Below, in pieces: positions 8,517-16,581 of a DNA stretch of 64,000 nucleotides. The stretch is taken from NCBI GenBank assembly GCA_009777635.1, contig WRLK01000003.1:32061-96060 (forward strand). Direction: 5' to 3'. Source of the stretch: Oscillospiraceae bacterium. Lineage in GTDB: Bacteria > Bacillota > Clostridia > Oscillospirales > Ruminococcaceae. A program made the translations under genes and the position numbers. Positions within the stretch are counted from its first letter, which is position 1. Each line of letters starts with the position of its first letter. A model generated the notes under the pieces. The model was given only the letters and a program-made list of their open reading frames with translations. It had not been told where the DNA came from and searched no databases.

Positions 8517-9758
8517 ATGATTAAAAACTGGAAAAAGCAATTTGCCGTGATTTACACAGGGCAGGCGTTTTCATTGCTAGGGTCGTCCGCCGTGCAGTTT
8601 GCCGTTATATGGCGGCTGACAATACAGACTGAATCCGCCGTAACGCTCACGCTGGCAGCCATCTCCGCTTTTATCCCCAACATGCTCATAGGGCCTTTCG
8701 CCGGCGTATGGATAGACCGCTTCAACCGGCGTGCCGTCATGATTGCCGCCGACGGGCTGGTGGCCCTTACCAGCGTGGTTTTAGGCGCCGCGTTCCTGCT
8801 GATGGAAATGCCGCCCGTCTGGTTTATTTATTTGATTCTGCTGTTCCGGGGGCTTGGCAACACTTTTCACGGCCCGGCAATGCAAGCCGCCATTCCCTTG
8901 CTGGTGCCCGCCCATATGCTCACAAAGGCGGGGGGATGGGGGAGTCTGATCAATTCCTTCTCCAATATGCTGGGCCCGATCTTAGGCGCGGCGCTTATGG
9001 GCGTTTTACCCATCGCCGGCATTATGCTGGTTGATATATTCGGAGCCGTTGCCGCCATCGTGTGCCTGCTGTTTGTCCGCATCCCCGACGTCCCGGAAAG
9101 CGGTCAAAAGCTTCGCTTTCTGTCGGATATGAAGCAGGGGTTTTCCGCAATGCGGGCGAATAAGCCGCTCATGGCAATATTCCCTTCGATGGTGGTCATG
9201 ACGATCCTGTATATGCCGCTGGGCTCTTTGTTCCCGCTGCTGATTCTGGTGCATTTCGGCGGCACGGCGTGGCATACGGGCGCCGCGACTTTTGTATTTG
9301 CGGGCGGCTTGCTTGTATCGTCGCTTGTTATCGGGGTCTGGGGCGGCATGAAACGGCGCTTTCTCATGGCGTCCCTCGCAATCGGGGTTCTGGGCCTGGG
9401 TTCGCTTTTCAGCGGCGCTTTGCCGCAGGAAGGCTTCGCGGCGTTTCTTGTATGCTGCTTTCTCATGGGCAGCTCCGGCGCCTTTCTCAACGTGCCCGTC
9501 ATGGCTTATACCCAGGAGACAATCCGGCCGGAAATGATGGGCAAAGTATTTTCGCTGCTTATGACCGCCATGACGTGGGCCATGCCGGTTGGACTTCTGG
9601 CGGCGGGCCCGGTCAGCGAACGCATCGGCATAAGCCAATGGTTTTTCTGGTCCGGCGTTGCGCTGCTGCTGACGGCTTTTGCTTGCCGCCTGATGACCCG
9701 CCGTTATGACGCGGTAACGATGCGGCCTGAAAAAACATCCGCGAAAGAAGCGATATGA
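8517..9758 (+). CDS. MFS transporter (macrolide-efflux-like)
   Basis: About 413 residues with some twelve hydrophobic segments. The GPFAGVWIDRFNRRAVMIAADG segment (split here as GPFAGVWIDRF and RRAVMIAADG) is the loop 2-3 signature of the major facilitator superfamily, DHA3 branch, and resembles MefA-type drug exporters. Proton-driven efflux at the cytoplasmic membrane is inferred; substrate unknown. Start set at 8517 because TAAGGAG lies 9 bases upstream, although the frame is open from 8454. The DNA just upstream (8485-8505) resembles one end of the dispersed palindrome family. Confidence 0.85.
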   Translation: MIKNWKKQFAVIYTGQAFSLLGSSAVQFAVIWRLTIQTESAVTLTLAAISAFIPNMLIGPFAGVWIDRFNRRAVMIAADGLVALTSVVLGAAFLLMEMPPVWFIYLILLFRGLGNTFHGPAMQAAIPLLVPAHMLTKAGGWGSLINSFSNMLGPILGAALMGVLPIAGIMLVDIFGAVAAIVCLLFVRIPDVPESGQKLRFLSDMKQGFSAMRANKPLMAIFPSMVVMTILYMPLGSLFPLLILVHFGGTAWHTGAATFVFAGGLLVSSLVIGVWGGMKRRFLMASLAIGVLGLGSLFSGALPQEGFAAFLVCCFLMGSSGAFLNVPVMAYTQETIRPEMMGKVFSLLMTAMTWAMPVGLLAAGPVSERIGISQWFFWSGVALLLTAFACRLMTRRYDAVTMRPEKTSAKEAI

Positions 9759-9833
9759 GTACTGAACAGGCCCTAAATATAGCCATTCTCGGAGGGATGC
9801 CGTTCAGAGGACGGCGGGGTGATCGTCAGTCGT

Positions 9834-9859
9834 CAGTTGACAGTTGACAGTTGACAGTT
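9834..9859 (+). repeat. Short tandem repeat, 7-bp unit CAGTTGA
   Basis: Three full units and a partial fourth of CAGTTGA lie in tandem directly before the hairpin cluster. Too short for CRISPR and without spacers. Confidence 0.8.
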
Positions 9860-9864
9860 ATTGT

Positions 9865-9955
9865 ATCGCTTCGCGATGATCTTAAAAAGGATTTCATTCC
9901 CCTCCTTGGAGGGGTGGCGCGAAGCGCCGGGGTGGTTTTGCCACCGCAAAGCGGT
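9865..9955. repeat. Cluster of five consecutive short hairpins (intergenic repeat)
   Basis: Five perfect inverted repeats with tiny loops follow one another: ATCGC/GCGAT (9865-9877), CCCCTCC/GGAGGGG (9899-9914), GGCGC/GCGCC (9916-9928), GGTGG/CCACC (9931-9945) and ACCGC/GCGGT (9943-9955). The CTCCTTGGAGGGGTGG-like core is of a type seen as dispersed intergenic repeats in clostridial genomes (from general familiarity, not checked). It fills most of the 240-bp gap between the MFS gene and the converging rodA, in which no gene is visible. Confidence 0.65.
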
Positions 9956-9998
9956 AAATGGGTAATTGCAGTGAAATAGGATTGAGGTTCTTAGAGCT

Positions 9999-11141
9999 CT
10001 ATTCGAACATGGATTTTTCCGAGTGCATGTAGACGGAAAGCACAAGCCCAATAGCGATGTACGATGTAAGCATCGAGGAGCCGCCGCAGGAAAGGAACGG
10101 CAGCGTGTTGCCGATGACCGGCAAAAGCGAGATGTTCATGCCAATGTTGATTATGGACTGGAACGACAGCATCGCAAAGACGCCGACGCATATGATACAT
10201 CCCAGCAAATCGGTAGCGCCCCTTGCGCTGTGTAAAATTTTAAACCAAATCACCAGCATAACGGCGATCACGAACAGACAGCCGACAAACCCCATGCTTT
10301 CGCCTAAAAACGAGAACATAAAGTCGTTGTGCATTTCCGGGATATAAATATGTGACGAGTTAAATATCCCGCGGCCCTCGCGCCCCCCCATAGCAAGCGC
10401 CACCTCGGCGCGAAATTGCTGGAACCCAACGCCCTGAAGATCTTCAGCCGTCGGGAAGAACAGCCCTCGCATCCGCTCCTTTTGGAACTCGTCTAATATA
10501 TAATTCCATATAAGCGGCAGGGAGACGGCGGTAAGGGCGGTCGCGCCGATAATATATCTCCAGCTTATCCCCGCGCAGAAAAGCATACTGATAATGATCG
10601 CCGCGAAAATCAGGGCGGCGCCCGCGTCACCCTGGAAGTATAAAAGAAGCACGGGTAAAAGGCCGTGGGCGAACAACCCCAAAAGACACAGCGGATTGTT
10701 TATATCCTCGCGCGATTTATAAATATGGTATGCGTATACGACAATAAACGCACTCCTCAAAAGCTCCGAGGGCTGAAAGTGGAAGCCTATCCCGGGGACG
10801 ATTAGCCACCGCTTGTCGTCGGGGCGGTCCAGCGTTCCGACGCCTAAGAAAAACGAAAACAAAAGCAGCAGGTAGCATGCGGGTACATACAGCTTCCACA
10901 GTCTTGCAAGGTCCCGGTAATCAATCATCGATAAGATAAACGCCAAAATCATACCAATCAGCGTCGCCGCCGACTGCGTAAGCAGGCTGCGCCGCGTCAG
11001 GCGCAGGGAATCTGTAAAATTTGTGTCAAGTATGCCGGCAATCAGCACAATGCTCAAGCATGACATTGCAAAACACAACAGCCACAGCACATAGTCTGTC
11101 CGCTTTATATATGAAACCATATATCCGGTAATAGCTTTCAT
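9999..11141 (-). CDS. rodA: RodA/FtsW/SpoVE-family peptidoglycan glycosyltransferase
   Basis: A 380-residue polytopic membrane protein (about ten helices) of the SEDS family, which polymerises lipid II into glycan strands together with a class B penicillin-binding protein. Typical segments are GVGTLDRPDDKRW (cf. the family's conserved extracellular loop), FQPSELLRSAFIV, FLGESMGFVGCL and the C-terminal PFLSCGGSSMLTSYIAIGL. The PSE(L) motif and overall length fit RodA best, but FtsW or SpoVE cannot be excluded without gene context. Monocistronic under a good promoter at 11184-11212. Confidence 0.87.
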   Translation of the reverse strand: MKAITGYMVSYIKRTDYVLWLLCFAMSCLSIVLIAGILDTNFTDSLRLTRRSLLTQSAATLIGMILAFILSMIDYRDLARLWKLYVPACYLLLLFSFFLGVGTLDRPDDKRWLIVPGIGFHFQPSELLRSAFIVVYAYHIYKSREDINNPLCLLGLFAHGLLPVLLLYFQGDAGAALIFAAIIISMLFCAGISWRYIIGATALTAVSLPLIWNYILDEFQKERMRGLFFPTAEDLQGVGFQQFRAEVALAMGGREGRGIFNSSHIYIPEMHNDFMFSFLGESMGFVGCLFVIAVMLVIWFKILHSARGATDLLGCIICVGVFAMLSFQSIINIGMNISLLPVIGNTLPFLSCGGSSMLTSYIAIGLVLSVYMHSEKSMFE

Positions 11142-11183
11142 CGATTAAATCCTCATTTTATTTTATGCGCTTCCCCTTTTGAA

Positions 11184-11212
11184 AATATACCTTACATAAG
11201 TCTTTTTGTCAA
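11184..11212 (-). promoter_or_regulatory. Promoter of rodA
   Basis: Minus strand TTGACA (11207-11212), 17-base spacer, TATATT (11184-11189). Confidence 0.7.
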
Positions 11213-11239
11213 TTTTAAAATTACGTCGGCGTGGTTCGG

Positions 11240-11268
11240 TTGCAAAAAACAGGGTTTCGCAATATAAT
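11240..11268 (+). promoter_or_regulatory. Promoter of the superoxide dismutase gene
   Basis: TTGCAA (11240-11245), 17-base spacer, TATAAT (11263-11268). A TTGC/GCAA inverted pair lies inside the spacer and could be an operator, but it is short. Confidence 0.65.
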
Positions 11269-11301
11269 AGTTAATAAACAACGAAAGAGGCGAATAGAAT
11301 C

Positions 11302-11955
11302 ATGGATACAATCTCTTTTTCCCCCGTGAATCCCGGAGGCCACAGACTGCCGCCGCTGCCTTACGCATACGATGCGCTTGAGCCCGTGATAGACGCTAAA
11401 ACTCTGGAAATTCATCATAACAAGCATCACCAAAAATACGTCGACGATTTAAACAAGGCGGAGCTTGCCCTTGTCGCCGCAAGAGGTAAAAATGATTTTA
11501 CATACATAAATTACCTAGAAAACGAGCTTGCCTTTAACGGCAGCGGGCATATCCTGCACAGTATTTACTGGACGATTATGACAAGCCCCGGCACAGGCGG
11601 AAGCCCCGGTACAAATACCGAAAACTGGATAAACTGGTATTTCGGAAGCTTCGACGCGTTCAAAGCGCAGTTTTCAGCGGCCGCGAAAAACGTGGAGGGC
11701 TCAGGCTGGTGCATACTCGGTTACAATCCGGCATTCGGCCACCTTGAGATACTCGCGGCGGAAAAGCATCAGAATGGGACGCAATGGGGCGTTATCCCGA
11801 TCCTCGTCCTTGACGTCTGGGAACACGCGTACTACTTAAAATACAAAAATTTAAGGGCGGATTACGTCGACGCGTGGTGGAAAATCGTAAACTGGGAGGA
11901 AGTTGAGCGCCGGCTTTTAGACGCATACCGCGGTAAGCTGCGGTTAATTATATAG
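11302..11955 (+). CDS. Iron/manganese superoxide dismutase
   Basis: Dismutates superoxide to hydrogen peroxide and oxygen in the cytosol, an oxygen-defence enzyme in an anaerobe. The four metal ligands are visible: His in LEIHHNKHHQKYV, His in GSGHILHSIYW, and Asp and His in VLDVWEHAYYLKY. Length 217 fits the Fe/Mn family, with a slightly long N-terminus (ISFSPVNPGGHRLPPLPY). Which metal is used cannot be judged reliably. The gene is followed 82 bp later by mannitol-1-phosphate dehydrogenase on the same strand, with a hairpin between. Confidence 0.93.
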   Translation: MDTISFSPVNPGGHRLPPLPYAYDALEPVIDAKTLEIHHNKHHQKYVDDLNKAELALVAARGKNDFTYINYLENELAFNGSGHILHSIYWTIMTSPGTGGSPGTNTENWINWYFGSFDAFKAQFSAAAKNVEGSGWCILGYNPAFGHLEILAAEKHQNGTQWGVIPILVLDVWEHAYYLKYKNLRADYVDAWWKIVNWEEVERRLLDAYRGKLRLII

Positions 11956-11976
11956 CTTAGAATAAAGGCCGCCGTC

Positions 11977-12006
11977 TTGCTGCGCGATGATTTATCCGCG
12001 CAGCAA
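11977..12006. repeat. Intergenic hairpin between sod and mtlD
   Basis: Perfect 10-bp inverted repeat TTGCTGCGCG (11977-11986) with 11997-12006, 10-base loop, no T-tract. It may slow transcription or protect RNA ends rather than terminate. Confidence 0.5.
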
Positions 12007-12037
12007 ACGCGGCTGAAAGAATCAGGGGTGTCAAAAA

Positions 12038-13219
12038 TTGAAATTTTTAATGTATGGAGCGGGCAGTATCGGACGCGGGTTTATCGGCCCGCTGTTCTCT
12101 AATTGTGGATATGAAGTTGCGTTTATCGACGTCAACCGGAAGATCATCGATGCGCTAAACGCTTATGGCAAGTACCAGTACACGGTTGCCGCCGACCCCG
12201 TGTATGACGTGCTTGTAAAGAACGTGCGCGGCGTTGACGGTGCGGACGAAGCGGCGGTAATCGAAGAAATTGCCGGGTGCGATATGATTGCGACGTCGCT
12301 CGGAGCATCCGTGCTTAAAAAGGTAGCGCCCACAATCGCGAAAGGTTTTTCACTTCGTATGCGTAAAAACGGACGGCCCTTAAACCTGCTGATTTGTGAA
12401 AATCTAAAGGATTCGGCTCATCTTCTGCGCGGATGGATTGAAGACGCCATGCCGTCAGCGGACAAGCCGCTTGTTCATGAACACGCGGGAAAACTCGGGC
12501 TGATTGAGGCGGCTGTCGGGCGCATGGTTCCGGTCGCCGTGCAAAACGACGACGACCCTTTGCACCTTACGGTCGAAGCGTACGGCTTTCTTCCGGTCGA
12601 CAAGGCGGCGTTTGTCGAAGAGCCGCCTGCGGTGAAGGGGCTTGTCCCGCATACGCCGTTTGCTTTTTACGAGGAGCGAAAGCTCTATCTTCATAATATG
12701 GGACATGCTATCTGCGCGTATTTTGGTGAGCGAAACGGCGCTAAAACTATTGCGGAGGCCATATCGCTTCTAAGCGTGCGGCTTTTCGTTCAAGGCGCGA
12801 TGACGGAAGCCGCCGCGATGTTGTCCATTAAATATTCCGTGCCGTTCACGCGCATTTTCGACCACGCCGAGGATTTGCTTCTGCGGTTTGAAAACGCGTA
12901 TCTTCATGACACATGCGCGCGTGTCGGCCGCGACCCCATGCGAAAGCTCAAGGCGGGCGACCGCCTTGCGGGCGCGCTATCGGAGTGCTTTAGACATCAG
13001 GTTTACCCTGTGTATATAGCGCTTGGGTTTGCGGTAACGCTTCGCACGCTCACCGATGATGTTAATGAAGCCGCAAGCCTTGCAAGAAATACAGGCGGGC
13101 TCACCGAGGAGCAGACGGCGCTTGTTATGAAGCTGTTCGAAGCGGCCGATTTACCTGACGGCGAGCTGTTTCAAAAGGCAGAGCGGATCAAGCGTGAGCT
13201 TCGCGGAAATATTGTATAG
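12038..13219 (+). CDS. mtlD: Mannitol-1-phosphate 5-dehydrogenase
   Basis: Interconverts mannitol 1-phosphate and fructose 6-phosphate with NAD(H). The 393-residue protein opens with the Rossmann motif YGAGSIGRGFIGPLF and contains the polyol dehydrogenase family segment KLYLHNMGHAICAYFG with the catalytic-region Asn and His. Start is TTG at 12038 with GGGGTG upstream; the next in-frame ATG is only four codons on. No mannitol PTS genes are near, so the gene could serve cytoplasmic mannitol phosphate metabolism or an import system elsewhere. Confidence 0.9.
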   Translation: MKFLMYGAGSIGRGFIGPLFSNCGYEVAFIDVNRKIIDALNAYGKYQYTVAADPVYDVLVKNVRGVDGADEAAVIEEIAGCDMIATSLGASVLKKVAPTIAKGFSLRMRKNGRPLNLLICENLKDSAHLLRGWIEDAMPSADKPLVHEHAGKLGLIEAAVGRMVPVAVQNDDDPLHLTVEAYGFLPVDKAAFVEEPPAVKGLVPHTPFAFYEERKLYLHNMGHAICAYFGERNGAKTIAEAISLLSVRLFVQGAMTEAAAMLSIKYSVPFTRIFDHAEDLLLRFENAYLHDTCARVGRDPMRKLKAGDRLAGALSECFRHQVYPVYIALGFAVTLRTLTDDVNEAASLARNTGGLTEEQTALVMKLFEAADLPDGELFQKAERIKRELRGNIV

Positions 13220-13297
13220 TCATTCTACTTCAAAAGCGCTCCTAGATTTTCGAGGATATTTTTTGTCTGATGAGGAAGAGTCCCCATTCACGAAGCA

Positions 13298-13328
13298 ACA
13301 CGGATACCTGACCGGTATCCGTGTTTTG
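13298..13328 (+). terminator. Intrinsic terminator after mtlD
   Basis: ACACGGATACC (13298-13308) pairs with 13314-13324 across a 5-base loop and is followed by TTT. It lies between the converging mtlD and the UroD-type methyltransferase gene. Confidence 0.7.
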
Positions 13329-13343
13329 CATGATCCTTGGGTT

Positions 13344-14345
13344 TTATCCTCTGCTTACAAGCGCCGTGTGTACGGCGAGCAGGTTTTCGCGCGGCGTGTT
13401 TTTAGGAATTTCACAGCCCGCCATAATAAAACATTTCGATCCGCCGTCGTCGATACATTTGTTCACAGCATCGGCGACTGTTTGGGTTGTCCCGTCCATC
13501 ACGACGGTTACAGGGTCGAAGTTGCCGCAAACCGATGCGTGGTTTTCAAGCGCCTTTCTTGCTTCAGCGAAACCGACCATCCAGTCAATATCGATAATAT
13601 CTGCGCCGACCGTTTTAAGATCCTCAAGAAGCGGCGCGATATTCCCGCAGATATGAAGCCGCCCGATTGCCCCGCACCGTTTAATCTCGGCGAAAATCTT
13701 CCGCTCATACGGCAAAAGGAATTCCTGGTATATCTCCGGCCCGATAACAGAGGCTACAGCGTCGCCCACGCCGATAATGTCCGCGCCCGCGTCCACCTGA
13801 GGCTTGATACAGTTTATCGCCGTCTCAAGACAGACGTCCATCAATTCCTTTAAAAGCTCAGGCTCGTCGTAATATGCGAAGATAAACTCAGTAAGCCCCA
13901 TTAAGTCGCAGGATTCCGCGGCGCTTCCCTCGATCCAGCCCATAATCGGGTATTCATCGCCCAGCTCACGCTTGTAAAGCTCAATCGCTTTCACCCTGTC
14001 GAGCATACGGGTGGAATCTTCGATTTTAAAGGGTTTTATGTTTTTGATATCCCCCGGCGTCTTGATCAAATGCTCGCATACCGGCAGGGAATCATGAGGA
14101 AACTTAATTTTCGCGCCGAAGTCAGCCGTTTCGCGGTATGCGTCGCTCATGGTGCTCATGATGTCGATGCCGAACGCTTCCGCGCTTTTGATATTGCTTT
14201 CGACCAGCACCCGGTAATCGCTGCAGAACTTATCCATCGGATGCCCCGCATATTTTGCCGCAAACGCCATTAAAATATTGAAGTTTGGAATCCGGTCGAC
14301 CGGCTTACCGTGTAATCGGGCGAGAACCCTTTCTTTCGAAGTCAT
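13344..14345 (-). CDS. UroD/MtaA-family methyltransferase (corrinoid-dependent)
   Basis: A 333-residue TIM-barrel protein of the uroporphyrinogen decarboxylase superfamily, methyltransferase branch (MtaA/MtbA/CmuA). The zinc site used by that branch is visible: HxC in GRLHICGN and a later Cys in FIMAGCEIPKN. True UroD decarboxylases lack this. Such proteins move a methyl group between a corrinoid protein and a thiol or a methylated substrate. It follows the corrinoid protein gene on the same strand, so that is its likely partner. Whether it is the substrate-specific enzyme or the one passing methyl to the final acceptor cannot be told. Confidence 0.82.
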   Translation of the reverse strand: MTSKERVLARLHGKPVDRIPNFNILMAFAAKYAGHPMDKFCSDYRVLVESNIKSAEAFGIDIMSTMSDAYRETADFGAKIKFPHDSLPVCEHLIKTPGDIKNIKPFKIEDSTRMLDRVKAIELYKRELGDEYPIMGWIEGSAAESCDLMGLTEFIFAYYDEPELLKELMDVCLETAINCIKPQVDAGADIIGVGDAVASVIGPEIYQEFLLPYERKIFAEIKRCGAIGRLHICGNIAPLLEDLKTVGADIIDIDWMVGFAEARKALENHASVCGNFDPVTVVMDGTTQTVADAVNKCIDDGGSKCFIMAGCEIPKNTPRENLLAVHTALVSRG

Positions 14346-14360
14346 AAAAGCAAACTCCTT

Positions 14361-14440
14361 TTAGCATCTGTATTCAATAACGAGAAATGCGGAATAATCG
14401 CCGTCAGGGAGGTGTTTTGCGTATTGAATACAGGTTCTTA
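14361..14440. repeat. Imperfect palindrome, dispersed element copy A (80 bp)
   Basis: Terminal arms 14361-14379 and 14422-14440 are inverted copies with 16 of 19 matches (TGTATTCAATA core). The interior, read on the minus strand, resembles the element at 33275-33363. The right end TTA is the TAA stop codon of the corrinoid protein gene. The element fills the gap between the corrinoid gene and its methyltransferase. Confidence 0.7.
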
Positions 14441-15079
14441 GGCTTTGCAGAAAGCGGCGGCGGCCTCGGCGGCGCTTGCCGCGTCCGGAGTGTAGCAGTC
14501 GGCGTTTATCTGCTCGCAATAAGCCTGCGTTACAGGCGCTCCGCCGATCATAATCTTCACGTCGTCGCGGATTCCCGCCGTTTTCGCGGCCTCAATAACG
14601 TCCTGCATTGCCGCCATCGTGGTCGTGAGCAACGCGGACATCGCGATAATCTGGCAATCATTTTCTTTTGCAGATTCGATGAATTTTTCAGGCGGAACAT
14701 CCGTGCCAAGGTCGATTACCTCAAGGCCTTTGCCCTCCATCATCATTTTGACAAGGTTTTTGCCGATATCATGCAGGTCGCCCTTGACGGTGCCAAGGCA
14801 TACCTTGCCGCTTGCCTCGACGCCGGCTTCGGCGAGAAGGGGCTTTAACACCGACGCGCCCATGTTCATCGCCCTTGCCGCGACTAAAACCTCAGGTACG
14901 AAAACCTCGTTGTTTTTAAATTTCGCACCGATGATACCCATGCCGCTTAAAAGCCCGTCGTCCAGTATGCTTTTTACGTTAACTCCGTCGGCTACGGCTT
15001 TTTCCACAAGCTCCTTAACAGCTTTCGCCTTGCCTTTTTGAAGCTGCTCCGAAATTTCCTGTAATATTTTTTCCGACAT
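14438..15079 (-). CDS. Corrinoid (B12-binding) methyltransferase protein
   Basis: Carries the methyl group on a cobalamin cofactor between methyltransferases. Of 213 residues, the first 85 or so form the four-helix cap (B12-binding 2 domain) and the rest the Rossmann-like B12 domain with the base-off motif DLHDIG (D101, H103, G106), followed by the GGAPVT loop. Same size as MtaC/MtbC/MttC-type shuttles. Lies between its regulator gene (upstream, 15110-16384) and the UroD-type methyltransferase (downstream), separated from the latter by repeat copy A, whose terminal TTA gives this gene its stop codon. Confidence 0.92.
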   Translation of the reverse strand: MSEKILQEISEQLQKGKAKAVKELVEKAVADGVNVKSILDDGLLSGMGIIGAKFKNNEVFVPEVLVAARAMNMGASVLKPLLAEAGVEASGKVCLGTVKGDLHDIGKNLVKMMMEGKGLEVIDLGTDVPPEKFIESAKENDCQIIAMSALLTTTMAAMQDVIEAAKTAGIRDDVKIMIGGAPVTQAYCEQINADCYTPDAASAAEAAAAFCKA

Positions 15080-15109
15080 GTGAAAATCCTCCTGCTTTTT
15101 TATATTTTA

Positions 15110-16384
15110 TTAACCGCGCGTGTGCAGCTTCCCGCCGGATTTCCGGTACCGGTTCGGCGAAACGCCGCTTAAGCGCTTAAATACCTTTGTAAAATAGCTT
15201 TGGTCTTCAAACCCTAAAAGATTCGCAATTTCCACGAGCTGTAAATCCGATTGCAGCAGCATCTGCTTTGCTTTGTCGATTCTGAGCCTGTTTAGATACG
15301 CGCCCGGGCTGCAACCCATCTCCTGCTTGAAAACCTTGCCGAAATATGTCGTAGACAGCGAAACCTCACGCGCTATATTTTCAAGCGTGATCTTTTTTGA
15401 AAAGCTCCCGCGCATATAGACCACGGCTTTTCTTATCACGTCGGCGTTTTTCACATCGGCAAACTCAAATATGCTGTCGATATACCGGTTCATGACCCCT
15501 GTCAAAAGCAGGCAAAGCTCATCTATATTGACGGTATCGGCGGCTTTCCTGAAAAACTCGTGGTTCATGGTAAAAACATATTCAGCGGCGGCGCCCGCGT
15601 CGACCGCGGCCCTTGACATCACGACCAAAAGCTCGTATATCCTTGATTTTGTCTTTGCAAAATCACCGCCCGACGAAAACAGGATATGCCCCAAAAGCTC
15701 GTTTAGCAGCTTCTGCGCCTTTGGCTTGTCGGAATCCGTGATGCTTATAATAAGGTCCTTTTCCGTCCGGTACGGGTATTCCGGCGGGGCTTCGCCCGAT
15801 TTCAGCTCCATGATATATTCCGTTATGCGCCCCTGAAGCTCGCCGGATTTTTGCGTCTCCATCATTCGGTTCGAGTCAGAAACCTTGTTCATGAACCCCA
15901 CTGCCATAAACAAAAGTATCGACAGCGGGTTTACCTTATCGGCGGGGATATACGGGATTTCTTCAGCCGCCGTTATAACTTTTTCGATTTCCTTGTCCGA
16001 AAGCCCGAGCTTTTGCCGCAAATCATACTCGATATAATCGTCGCGTTCAACCATAAAAAACGGGCCTACCGTTATTTTCGCGGCACTTCCGGCACTGCCG
16101 ACAATCGGCGACACAAAGCAGGTAAGCCCCATATGGCAAAAATAGATATACTTCCCGCCGAAGCGCTCAGCCTCGGTCATGCCGTATTCATGGGATCTTG
16201 CGCAGTGCACTTCATTCTTACCCGCCGCTATGCAAACCTTGCAGCTTGCGCAGCCGTTACCGGCTTCATGCAGCGCTTCTCCGTCGCCGGAGTAAATCGT
16301 ACAGCCAAGCCCGCTGAACCCGTAATATGCGTTTGCGCATTCCGCCGCAAGCCGCAAATCAAACTCGTTAGCCCAGACCGCCAT
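15110..16384 (-). CDS. AraC-family regulator with PocR sensory domain
   Basis: A 424-residue transcription factor. Residues about 1-170 form a PocR domain, a PAS-like ligand-binding fold with a Cys-rich stretch (GNGCASCKVC) thought in this family to sense small hydrocarbon derivatives; residues about 320-415 hold the two helix-turn-helix motifs of AraC/XylS proteins (ENIAREVSLSTTYFGKVFKQ, then a second with LLGFEDQSYFTKVFKRL). It heads the operon with the corrinoid protein and methyltransferase and faces the divergent operon at 16582, so it probably controls both in response to the methylated substrate or a product. Two TTGTACTT half-sites lie in the intergenic region. Confidence 0.87.
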   Translation of the reverse strand: MAVWANEFDLRLAAECANAYYGFSGLGCTIYSGDGEALHEAGNGCASCKVCIAAGKNEVHCARSHEYGMTEAERFGGKYIYFCHMGLTCFVSPIVGSAGSAAKITVGPFFMVERDDYIEYDLRQKLGLSDKEIEKVITAAEEIPYIPADKVNPLSILLFMAVGFMNKVSDSNRMMETQKSGELQGRITEYIMELKSGEAPPEYPYRTEKDLIISITDSDKPKAQKLLNELLGHILFSSGGDFAKTKSRIYELLVVMSRAAVDAGAAAEYVFTMNHEFFRKAADTVNIDELCLLLTGVMNRYIDSIFEFADVKNADVIRKAVVYMRGSFSKKITLENIAREVSLSTTYFGKVFKQEMGCSPGAYLNRLRIDKAKQMLLQSDLQLVEIANLLGFEDQSYFTKVFKRLSGVSPNRYRKSGGKLHTRG

Positions 16385-16435
16385 AGGGAATCCCCCTTAA
16401 TTACAATTATTATAACAACAATCATCTGTCTGCGC

Positions 16436-16463
16436 TTGTACTTATCGGAGTATTTTTGTACTT
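16436..16463. promoter_or_regulatory. Candidate AraC-type binding sites (direct repeat)
   Basis: TTGTACTT occurs twice, at 16436-16443 and 16456-16463, exactly 20 bp apart (about two helical turns), the usual layout of AraC-family half-sites. It sits in the 197-bp gap between the regulator gene and the divergent methyltransferase operon. A TATAAT-like box is near 16546. The rest of the gap is AT-rich with nothing else recognised. Confidence 0.5.
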
Positions 16464-16581
16464 TTCCCGCAAAATTATAAAAACACATCATAATATTACA
16501 AAAATAAATGGATTAAGGCAAGAGAAATAATATCGTCCTGAAATATAATGGGTATATATTATTTTAGGAGGCTGTGCTATA

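Noticed and set aside
9834..9859. CRISPR-like repeat
   Set aside because: Unit of 7 bp without spacers and no cas genes.
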